From RGIG4140 sp045632845 (GTDB taxonomy: Bacteria > Pseudomonadota > Alphaproteobacteria > CAAHEQ01 > UBA3637), in assembly GCA_045632845.1 (NCBI GenBank), contig JAZQXL010000010.1:1-56950 (forward strand): a DNA stretch of 56,950 bases, in the 5' to 3' direction. The translations under genes were made by a program, and so were the position numbers. Positions 7,454 through 14,499 of the stretch are shown here, piece after piece. The notes beneath the pieces were generated by a model. The model was not told the DNA's origin. It worked only from the letters and a program-made list of their open reading frames with translations, and made no database searches. How positions within the stretch are numbered: the first letter of the stretch is position 1; every line of letters begins with the position of its first letter.

Positions 7454-9246
7454 TTTTTATGCGTCCTTGGTTTTTGCTTTTGCTGATTGCTATTCCCTTT
7501 TTTTTCCATTTAAGAAAAAAAAGTTTAACCAATAATCCGTGGAAAAAAATCATCAAACCAGAATTTTTACACCTTTTAATGGTAAAAACAGATCAAACAA
7601 AAAAAACGAAAAGTTCTATCATTTTAATTTCTTTATTATGGGCGATTCTTTCAATTGCACTTGCAGGGCCTGCTTTTGAAAAAGCCCCCACAAAAGCAGA
7701 TAAAAACGACCAAGGAACAGTCCTCATTGTTGACTTAAACAGCCTTAATAAAACAACATTAACACAAGTTAAAATCAAACTTTCAGAAGTTATTAAACGC
7801 TTAAAAGGGGAGCGCATTGGTCTTGTTCTCTATGATGAAAAAGGGTATATCGCACTTCCAATGACAGAAGATAAAAAGATTGTTGAAGAATTAATCCCTG
7901 TTTTAGACCCATCTGTTTTACCCGCTGTGGGCAATAAACCAGAAGAAGGCTTCAAAACAGCAATTGAACTCATTCAAAACAACAAGCTTGACACTGGCAG
8001 AATTTTGTTTTTCACAGGGGGAGTTCCATCTTCAAAAAACACCACTTCAGTTTTAGATAACACCCCTTATTCAGTTGGTATTTTAGGTTTTGGAGATGGT
8101 AAAAAAACACCCATTCTTTCACCAAATGGACAATTTAAAAGAGATGCAAATGGCAATATCGTTTTAACAAATCTTAATAAAGAAGAATTACAAAAAATCG
8201 GCACTCTTGAACTTTGGAGGCCAGATGATTCTGACATTATCTCATTATTAGAAAAAACAAATTCTTTCAATAAACCATCTCTTTTTAATAACGCAGAAAA
8301 TAAACTACTCACTGTCGATACGTATAAAGATCTTGGCATTTATTTACTCCTTTTTAGCATGCCTTTTCTTGCTCTTTTTTATCGAAAAGGTTTTTTTGTT
8401 TTTATCATACTTGCCTGTTCTTTTAACGCAAATGCATCCCTTTGGCTCAGAGATGATCAAATTTTATACAACACAAATGAAAAAGCTGTAACAGCCTATA
8501 AAAATAAAGATTATTTATCAGCATTAGCTGGGTTTAAAAACGACTCTTCTGAAACAGGACTTTACAACCAAGCAAACGCAACAGCACATATGAAAAGGTA
8601 TCAAGAAGCAATTGATTTATATAAACAAGTTCTTGAAAAAAATCCCAACCATGAAGAAGCTCGTTTTAACAAAGCATATTTGGAACAGATGATGAAAAAC
8701 AACAACTCTTCATCTCAAGACAAATCCCAAAAAGACAACCAAAATCAAGAAAAAAACGAATCTTCTTCAAACCAAAACAACAATCAAAGCTCAAACACTC
8801 AAGACCAAAACAGTGATCAAAAAGAATCGGATAACGAATCAAAAACAAATAATGAGCAAAAACAATCTGACAATTCTTCAAATCAAAACACCGATTCTGA
8901 AAGTAAAGAAAACAACTTAGAACAAAATGCTGCAAATGCTTCAAACAATTTAGATGAAAAAAACAAAGATTCATCCAATGAGCAACAACAAGAACAATCC
9001 GATAAAAATGAAAACGACCAAATTTATCCTCCAACAGAGGAGCAAACTCAATCAGATCAAAAGGAAAAAGAGGAACAATCATCCCCCTCAACACAAAACA
9101 ATAATCAACAAGGACAAATAACTGAAGAAACAGAAAATGAAAATCCAATTGATCAAACTTCACAAGAAATTTTTAACCGATTAAAAAAAGACCCTTCAAG
9201 ATTATTAAGATATCGCCTATATGAACAAAACAGGAGAAAACCTTAA
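7450..9246 (+). CDS. BatB/BatC-like fusion: VWA domain plus TPR and Gln/Asn/Ser-rich tail
   Basis: The 598-residue protein has two N-terminal membrane segments (about 5-20 and 57-75), a VWA-like domain from about 88, a hydrophobic pair near 295-335, and tetratricopeptide repeats (KRYQEAIDLYKQVLEKNPNH). It ends in a long hydrophilic Gln/Asn/Ser/Lys/Glu-rich tail of about 170 residues, closing with a short basic conserved end (LLRYRLYEQNRRKP). This equals BatB and BatC in one chain, known in gammaproteobacteria. The VWA metal site is degenerate (DLNSL at 95-99 instead of DxSxS), so it probably does not bind metal. I start at the ATG at 7450, which overlaps the batA stop as ATGA and has a CGGAG ribosome site; an upstream in-frame ATG at 7414 lies inside batA. 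Confidence 0.85.
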   Translation: MIFMRPWFLLLLIAIPFFFHLRKKSLTNNPWKKIIKPEFLHLLMVKTDQTKKTKSSIILISLLWAILSIALAGPAFEKAPTKADKNDQGTVLIVDLNSLNKTTLTQVKIKLSEVIKRLKGERIGLVLYDEKGYIALPMTEDKKIVEELIPVLDPSVLPAVGNKPEEGFKTAIELIQNNKLDTGRILFFTGGVPSSKNTTSVLDNTPYSVGILGFGDGKKTPILSPNGQFKRDANGNIVLTNLNKEELQKIGTLELWRPDDSDIISLLEKTNSFNKPSLFNNAENKLLTVDTYKDLGIYLLLFSMPFLALFYRKGFFVFIILACSFNANASLWLRDDQILYNTNEKAVTAYKNKDYLSALAGFKNDSSETGLYNQANATAHMKRYQEAIDLYKQVLEKNPNHEEARFNKAYLEQMMKNNNSSSQDKSQKDNQNQEKNESSSNQNNNQSSNTQDQNSDQKESDNESKTNNEQKQSDNSSNQNTDSESKENNLEQNAANASNNLDEKNKDSSNEQQQEQSDKNENDQIYPPTEEQTQSDQKEKEEQSSPSTQNNNQQGQITEETENENPIDQTSQEIFNRLKKDPSRLLRYRLYEQNRRKP

Positions 9247-10721
9247 TGTTTAACATCATTAAAACAACACTATGCTTCAGCCTTTGTTTATATGCTTCAA
9301 CAGCATTTTCAAAAGTTCAAATGAGCTTATCACAAAACGAAATTGCTTTTGGTGATACAGTATCTCTCATTTTTGAATCTGATGAAGATTTAAAAACAAC
9401 TCCCAATCTTGAAAGCATTGAAAAAGATTTTAAAATCTTGGGAAAAAGTCAATCAAGCAATGTCAGTATTATCAACGGATCAATGACAAAAAAGAATCAA
9501 ATTTCATATACGCTTTACCCATATCAAAAAGGTGAGTTTAAAATTGGACCTATTGAATTTGATAGTCAAAAATTTGACAGCCTATTTCTTAAAGTTGTTG
9601 ATGCACCAACTCAAAAAAATGAACCCACAACTCAAACTCTACCATCCGTTGAGTTTGAAACAAAAGTATCTCCCAAACAAATTTATGAAGGACAAGTTGC
9701 TCTTTATCAAGCAAAAATTACTGACGAAAACGCACTTTATGATGCAAGTTTGAAAGTCCCATTTTCAAACAAATTCAATTTCACACCATTAGAATCTGAT
9801 AAAGTATATCAAACAATAAAAGATGGAAAAAAATATCGTGTTTTAGAACGTTTTTTTATCTTTACCCCCAAAAACAACGGCACACTTAATGTTCCTCCCG
9901 CACAATTATCTGCATCAATTCCAGATTTAACAAAAAAAAGACGCCCAGATATAATGGGAGATTTTTTCAACTTCCCATTTGATTTTCATTTAGGCAGCAA
10001 TATAATGAAGCCTGTTTATTTTAACTCAAATGAAAACACCATTGAAGTACTATCCAAACCAACAAATTGGCAAGGATGGTGGTTCCCAAGCAACAAGGCT
10101 GAACTTTTAGAAGAATATATTATGCCTGAAAAAATTTATGTGGGAGATGTTGTTGAAAGAAAAATTACCCTCACCGCCACAAATATTGAAAATGCAAAAC
10201 TCCCCCTTCTTGAGCATCCAAAACAAGAAGATATTTCCATATACGCCAACCAAGAAGAGAGATTCAGTGAATTTAAAAATAACGAAATTGTAAGTGTTGA
10301 AAATAGAACCTTTGTTATCTCGTTTCAAAAAGAGGGAAAACAAACCATCCCCGCTTTTACAGTCAAATATTTCAACGCTGATACAAAAAGTGAAGAAACC
10401 TTAACTCTTCCAGAAAAAGAAGTTGATGTTTATGCAAATTCAAAAGTTCAACCTTTCGCTCCAATAAAAGAAAGCACGCCCACACCACCCAATAACGAAT
10501 CTAACAAGATTGTTTCAACAGATAAAGCGCAAACAAATTCTATTTCAAAAACAATTCTTTACGGAGTCATTGGTCTCTTTTCTTTCATAACTACTCTAGG
10601 TGTCTTTTTAGCCTTTAAAAAGAAAAAGAAGCCATTTAAAATTGAACAATTTGGGGAAAGCAAAAGAAATTCACACAAGAAAAAGCGGAAAAAACCCCTT
10701 CCAGATTTGTATCCATATTAA
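9246..10721 (+). CDS. batD: BatD-like protein
   Basis: The 491-residue protein has a cleavable signal peptide (ending near TAFSK, residue 22), a long beta-rich periplasmic region, one membrane helix near residue 440 (ILYGVIGLFSFITTLGVFLAF) and a strongly basic cytoplasmic tail. Order, topology and position after BatA and BatB/C fit BatD (oxygen-tolerance protein family). The start overlaps the previous stop in a TAATG arrangement, indicating coupled translation. It is the last gene of the operon. No terminator hairpin was recognised before the rpmB promoter. Confidence 0.85.
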   Translation: MFNIIKTTLCFSLCLYASTAFSKVQMSLSQNEIAFGDTVSLIFESDEDLKTTPNLESIEKDFKILGKSQSSNVSIINGSMTKKNQISYTLYPYQKGEFKIGPIEFDSQKFDSLFLKVVDAPTQKNEPTTQTLPSVEFETKVSPKQIYEGQVALYQAKITDENALYDASLKVPFSNKFNFTPLESDKVYQTIKDGKKYRVLERFFIFTPKNNGTLNVPPAQLSASIPDLTKKRRPDIMGDFFNFPFDFHLGSNIMKPVYFNSNENTIEVLSKPTNWQGWWFPSNKAELLEEYIMPEKIYVGDVVERKITLTATNIENAKLPLLEHPKQEDISIYANQEERFSEFKNNEIVSVENRTFVISFQKEGKQTIPAFTVKYFNADTKSEETLTLPEKEVDVYANSKVQPFAPIKESTPTPPNNESNKIVSTDKAQTNSISKTILYGVIGLFSFITTLGVFLAFKKKKKPFKIEQFGESKRNSHKKKRKKPLPDLYPY

Positions 10722-10738
10722 AAATTTTAAAAAAGTGC

Positions 10739-10767
10739 TTGACTTTTCAATTAAAATAATGTAAAAA
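10739..10767 (+). promoter_or_regulatory. Probable rpmB promoter
   Basis: A CTTGACT -35 element (TTGACT at 10739-10744) and, after a 17-base spacer, a weak -10 TAAAAA (10762-10767) preceded by TG. It sits in the gap before rpmB. The -10 is poor, so the exact register is uncertain. Confidence 0.45.
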
Positions 10768-10807
10768 GTTTTAACAGTTTTATTTTTAGTAGGAAAGGAT
10801 TAGTACA

Positions 10808-11110
10808 ATGGCAAAAAGATGCCTCGTTTCAGGAAAAGGTGTTCAAACGGGTAACAATGTCAGTAAATCAAACCGCAAAACGCGTCGTCGCTTTTTGCCA
10901 AATTTACAAAGCGTTGCTATTTATAGTGAAATTTTAGAACAACAAATCACTCTCAAAATCTCAACACAAGGTTTGAGAACAATTGAAAAAAATGGTGGTT
11001 TAGATTTATACTTATTGAACACACCAGTTTCAAAATTGTCTGAAGAATCTAAAAAATTGCGTGAACGCATTGAAGGTGCAAAAGCAAAAAAAGCTGCAAA
11101 TGCTGCTTAA
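10808..11110 (+). CDS. rpmB: 50S ribosomal protein L28
   Basis: A 100-residue ribosomal protein starting AKRCLVSGKGVQTGNNVSKS, the normal L28 opening, followed by the NRKTRRRFLPNLQ basic segment. The C-terminal part (GLRTIEKNGGLDLYLL) is the longer alphaproteobacterial form. The ATG follows a GGAAAGGA site. It is monocistronic, with its own promoter and a strong terminator at 11133. Confidence 0.97.
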   Translation: MAKRCLVSGKGVQTGNNVSKSNRKTRRRFLPNLQSVAIYSEILEQQITLKISTQGLRTIEKNGGLDLYLLNTPVSKLSEESKKLRERIEGAKAKKAANAA

Positions 11111-11132
11111 TTTTTTAGAAAGAAACAAGTTC

Positions 11133-11166
11133 AAAAAGACGTTGATATTTTCAACGTCTTTTTTTA
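11133..11166 (+). terminator. rpmB terminator
   Basis: A perfect 13-pair stem (AAAAAGACGTTGA at 11133-11145 with its complement at 11151-11163), a 5-base loop and a T tract. It is nearly identical in sequence to the hairpin at 12161, on the other side of the next gene. Confidence 0.92.
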
Positions 11167-11206
11167 TTATCAAAAAAGTAAACAGGTCTAAAGCAAAGGA
11201 CAAAAA

Positions 11207-12148
11207 ATGAGAAAAACCAAATTAAATTCAAAAAATAATACCACTAAATCCAAATTAAAACTCTTATTAAAAAAAATCTTTTATATATGTGCAGTTTTAT
11301 TCCTATTAAGCATTATCGGTATCGCCTCAACAGTTATCTACGAAACAATTTCAAACTGGAAATTTCAAAAACTCCCCTATTATCTTTTAACTTTTTTAAG
11401 CTCAATCTGCCTCATCGCCATAACAGCTTTGATTGCACTCGCACTCAAACATAAAAAATTATTTTTTATATGTTTAATCAGTATTCCCATCATTCTTATT
11501 ACTACAATCACAATCAACAAAGTGAATCAGCAAAAACACGTTTTGGGACATAGTTGTTTTGACCCAACACTACACTCTATTTCTGACAAACCCATCATCT
11601 ATCTTTATCCAACTGAAAAGACAGAGATTTCAATTAAAGTTGGCAATCCTCAAAATCTCATACATACTTACCCAAAATATGAAACTGGTTGGACAGTAAC
11701 GGCCGAACCAAATGGCAATTTATTTGATAAAACAACAAACCGTTCCTATTACGCTCTTTATTGGGAAGGCAAAAACACCATTACCCCAAACGACAAAGAA
11801 GGATTTGTCGTTAAAGGGAAAGATACCGTTCCTTTCTTACAAGAAAAACTCTCTCAGCTTGGATTAAGTGATCGTGAATCCAACGAGTTCATCATTTATT
11901 GGTTACCAAAGTTGGAAAACTCCCCTTACAATTTCATTCGATTCCAAACTATAGAGGAACAAAATCAAAATATGCCTCTTATCATCACACCTAAACCAGA
12001 TACACTCATTCGTGTGATGATGGAATTTAAAAACCTTGTCACACCTATTATTGTAGAAGAACAAGTCCTTCCTGAAACACCAAACCGTACAGGTTTCGTT
12101 GCCGTTGAATGGGGTGGAACTGATGTAACTCAAAAGAATTTACAATAA
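11207..12148 (+). CDS. Membrane protein with conserved KPIIYLYP domain, function unknown
   Basis: The 313-residue protein has a basic N-terminus, three hydrophobic segments (about residues 25-46, 60-81 and 86-104), and a C-terminal soluble domain of about 190 residues. The domain begins with KPIIYLYPTEKTEISIKVG, then TYPKYETGWTV and YYALYWEG. I recognise this KPIIYLYP...YPxY..GW...LYWEG pattern from hypothetical proteins of many gut bacteria but know no function. The domain looks beta-rich. A Cys follows the last membrane segment (HSCFDP). The gene stands alone between two near-identical terminators, with no clear promoter beyond the AAAGGACA ribosome site. Confidence 0.75.
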   Translation: MRKTKLNSKNNTTKSKLKLLLKKIFYICAVLFLLSIIGIASTVIYETISNWKFQKLPYYLLTFLSSICLIAITALIALALKHKKLFFICLISIPIILITTITINKVNQQKHVLGHSCFDPTLHSISDKPIIYLYPTEKTEISIKVGNPQNLIHTYPKYETGWTVTAEPNGNLFDKTTNRSYYALYWEGKNTITPNDKEGFVVKGKDTVPFLQEKLSQLGLSDRESNEFIIYWLPKLENSPYNFIRFQTIEEQNQNMPLIITPKPDTLIRVMMEFKNLVTPIIVEEQVLPETPNRTGFVAVEWGGTDVTQKNLQ

Positions 12149-12160
12149 ACACCTTAAAGC

Positions 12161-12195
12161 AAAAAGACGTTGACATTGTCAGCGTCTTTTTATTA
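12161..12195. terminator. Bidirectional terminator between convergent genes
   Basis: A stem GACGTTGAC with GTCAGCGTC (nine pairs, one G-T) and a 3-base loop, flanked by A5 on the left and T5 on the right. It lies between the plus-strand gene ending at 12148 and the minus-strand gene ending at 12205, so it can serve both. Confidence 0.85.
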
Positions 12196-12204
12196 TTTAA
12201 AAAC

Positions 12205-12747
12205 CTATTTCTCACCCAATTGTTTTAAAATATATTTATAGTGATCATGTAATTTTTTGAACATTTTTTCAGCTTCTTTATCACCCGCATTGGTATCTGG
12301 ATGGTATTTTTTTGCCAAATGCTTATATTTCTTTTTAACTTCAGAAAGTTTCAATGGAAAAGATAACTCCATAAATTCCACAGCTTCAGCCAAACGAGAA
12401 TGAACTGGAATTTTCGTTTGCGGTGGGTTATGTTTGCCATCCATGCCAAGCCCCAAATCTTCAAACAACCCAAAACCATCTCTCACCTGTCCCGTTCCAT
12501 AAGTTTTGAATTGTCCCAAACGCCAGGTGGGACGCTGCCATGTCGTATCATTTTGAATGTGCTGTTCAATTTCCTCGCTTGACAATCCCTGATAAAAATT
12601 CCAATTTTTATTATATTCTTTCACATGATTTAAACAAAACCAATAATAATCATTCAACATGCGATTCTTGGGCGCCTTGAATGAACCACACTCTTCACAA
12701 CCAGGAAAATCACATTTTCTTTCCACTTTTTGATCTTTTTTTATCAT
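12205..12747 (-). CDS. J-domain (DnaJ-like) protein of alphaproteobacterial type
   Basis: A 180-residue protein with a C-terminal J domain (about residues 125-180) containing the HPD motif in AKKYHPDTNAGDKEAEKMFK, which would stimulate an Hsp70 ATPase. The N-terminal half has two Cys pairs or a CxxxxC cluster (CDFPGCEECG) and the segment YYWFCLNHVKEYNKNWNFY. This is a combination I know from a conserved alphaproteobacterial family annotated only as J-domain protein. It lacks the G/F and zinc domains of DnaJ, so it is a specialised co-chaperone. It converges with the preceding gene. A weak promoter-like TTGAAA...CATAAA lies upstream. Confidence 0.85.
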   Translation of the reverse strand: MIKKDQKVERKCDFPGCEECGSFKAPKNRMLNDYYWFCLNHVKEYNKNWNFYQGLSSEEIEQHIQNDTTWQRPTWRLGQFKTYGTGQVRDGFGLFEDLGLGMDGKHNPPQTKIPVHSRLAEAVEFMELSFPLKLSEVKKKYKHLAKKYHPDTNAGDKEAEKMFKKLHDHYKYILKQLGEK

Positions 12748-12890
12748 TTTTTACTCTTTTTTATCTTTTTATGCATCTTTCTATTGAAATTTTCAACTTG
12801 AGCGTGCATATATTTATACAGGAATGACATTTATTGTTCATTTTAGTTGTTATTATATCATATTTATTCAAAATACAAAAGGAGAAAAAA

Positions 12891-13172
12891 ATGCTCGTCT
12901 GCAAAAATGTAATTGTTAATGGTAGAAGAACAAGCATGCGATTAGATAGAGAAACATGGACATCACTCACAGACATCTGTTTAAGAGAAAAAATTACAAT
13001 TCATGAGCTTTGTTCAAAAATCGACTTAATCCGTGACAAATCAGGATTATCTTCAGCAACAAGATTATTTGCTTTAACATATTTTAGATTTATTTTAAGC
13101 AAATATGAAAATGAAAAATTCCCATTTTCACAAGATTTTAATCCCGAAAAAATATTGAACGCAAAACAATAA
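12891..13172 (+). CDS. Ribbon-helix-helix domain protein
   Basis: A 93-residue protein. The opening VIVNGRRTSMRLDRETWTSL reads as the beta strand plus first helix of a ribbon-helix-helix fold, the DNA-binding fold of the alphaproteobacterial RHH_4-type family. LTDICLREKITIHELCSKID is the second helix, and the C-terminal helix (TRLFALTYFRFIL) probably extends the dimer. I start at the ATG at 12891, which has a GGAG site six bases upstream, rather than 57 bases earlier. It is likely a small transcription factor. It ends in its own terminator, just before the VirD4 module, but nothing shows that it regulates that module. Confidence 0.82.
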   Translation: MLVCKNVIVNGRRTSMRLDRETWTSLTDICLREKITIHELCSKIDLIRDKSGLSSATRLFALTYFRFILSKYENEKFPFSQDFNPEKILNAKQ

Positions 13173-13187
13173 TCAAAACAACAACTT

Positions 13188-13220
13188 AAAGAAAGCACAT
13201 TTAGTGCTTTCTTTCTTTTT
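13188..13220 (+). terminator. Terminator after the RHH gene
   Basis: A perfect 11-pair stem (13188-13198 with 13204-13214), a 5-base loop, then a T-rich tail. It separates the RHH gene from the promoter of the VirD4 module. Confidence 0.88.
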
Positions 13221-13251
13221 CAGTTTTTTTAAAAAAATGAGTATTTTTTTG

Positions 13252-13280
13252 TGGAAACCGCTCTTTTTTTTAGATATAAT
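13252..13280 (+). promoter_or_regulatory. Promoter of the VirD4-linked four-gene module
   Basis: A perfect -10 TATAAT (13275-13280) lies 17 bases after a moderate -35 TGGAAA (13252-13257). It is located between the preceding terminator and the ATG at 13315 and is the only promoter I see for the module. Confidence 0.6.
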
Positions 13281-13314
13281 AACCTTACAGGTTTGTATTT
13301 TTTAAGGCTATGAC

Positions 13315-14490
13315 ATGAAAAATTGGAAAAGAACTCTTACAATTGGTTTCGTCTGGGGATATATTTTATTCGGTTGGTACTTGAATGATTTTTTCAAAAC
13401 TAACTGGAATTTTAGTATTTTCTCTATTTCAAATTGGGAATTTATTTTTGATGAATTTAGAAAAGGCTGGGGTATTTCTAGCACAAGCGATTGGGTATTT
13501 GTCACCATCGTCTTATTAATGTTCCCTTTTTATATTTTTACTTGGAAATATGCTTTAACCATCAAATGGACAGATCTTATTCAACGAACTGTCAACAAGA
13601 TTATTTTCTTTTTCACAGGATCAAAAACTGTTTTACAACGACCTGTCAAACTTGATTTAAACAAAAACTCTTCCAAAACAACAAGACCAAAAGCATTAGA
13701 AAGCTCGCTTGTTCGCCCAATTGCAAAAGATTCAGAATTAAAAGTTCCTGTTGACGCAATGGAAACATCCCCTCAACAAAATTCCTATTCTGGAATGGGG
13801 AATATGTCTACAAGCACAAACAATACAGGCTTTTCATTTGACACACAAAAAAGTGGATTTATGCCACCTCAAGATTCACCTTTTGCATCTTCTTATGGAG
13901 CACCATCTGCTAAAAAGAGTTTTTCAATTGCCTCATCTCCAATGGATGAAGATGATTTTGATAAAATTTTATTGGAAGACATCAAATTGCCAGAACGCAC
14001 TCGACTGGAAGAAGATTTAGAATCTGTTTTGGAAAAAGCTGGTTATTCACTGTTACACAATGTTAAATTGGGCAATTTAACTGCTGATTACTTAGCTGTT
14101 GGGGAAAACAGAATTATCGTCTGCCAAATCGACCCTGAAGAAGGTGATTGGCTTGCTGATGAAGAACGCTTTAATGGGGAAGATCCTCTTTGGTTTTCAG
14201 AAAGCTCGCACCGTATCTCCCCTGTTTTTAAATTATTAGAAGAAGTTAAAAAACTTTCAACAAGACTTTCAACATCTGGCTTTGTTGGTTCAGTTGCACC
14301 TATTTTTGTTATCAAAAAGGGGACCATTATCAATGCTGAAGACATGTTATCCACATGGAAAGAAATGTCCATCAGCGTTTGCAGAACTGACATGGGGGGG
14401 CCTGATGATTTAAAAAGCTTTACTGAAACAATCGTTCAAGATAAAGAACCCTCTGAAGAAACCTTGGCTATGGTTCATAATGCATTATAG
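13315..14490 (+). CDS. Bitopic membrane protein with degenerate nuclease-fold (NERD/Mrr-like) domain
   Basis: A 391-residue protein with two membrane helices (about 7-25 and 60-80), a long Ser/Thr/Asn/Pro-rich linker (about 115-210), and a folded C-terminal domain (about 225-355). The domain contains GYSLLHNVKLGNLTADYLAVG followed by NRIIVCQID. The helix-strand-Asp-hairpin-strand pattern resembles the restriction-endonuclease-like core of NERD/Mrr proteins, but the usual E-x-K is replaced by Q-x-D (271-273), so catalysis is unlikely. It is first in the operon and ends nine bases before the VirD4-like ATPase gene. Two N-terminal helices next to a coupling ATPase recall DotM/TrbA-type partners of type IV secretion, by topology only. 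It is probably a membrane partner of the coupling protein. The fold call is tentative. Confidence 0.6.
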   Translation: MKNWKRTLTIGFVWGYILFGWYLNDFFKTNWNFSIFSISNWEFIFDEFRKGWGISSTSDWVFVTIVLLMFPFYIFTWKYALTIKWTDLIQRTVNKIIFFFTGSKTVLQRPVKLDLNKNSSKTTRPKALESSLVRPIAKDSELKVPVDAMETSPQQNSYSGMGNMSTSTNNTGFSFDTQKSGFMPPQDSPFASSYGAPSAKKSFSIASSPMDEDDFDKILLEDIKLPERTRLEEDLESVLEKAGYSLLHNVKLGNLTADYLAVGENRIIVCQIDPEEGDWLADEERFNGEDPLWFSESSHRISPVFKLLEEVKKLSTRLSTSGFVGSVAPIFVIKKGTIINAEDMLSTWKEMSISVCRTDMGGPDDLKSFTETIVQDKEPSEETLAMVHNAL

Positions 14491-14499
14491 GAGACAAAA

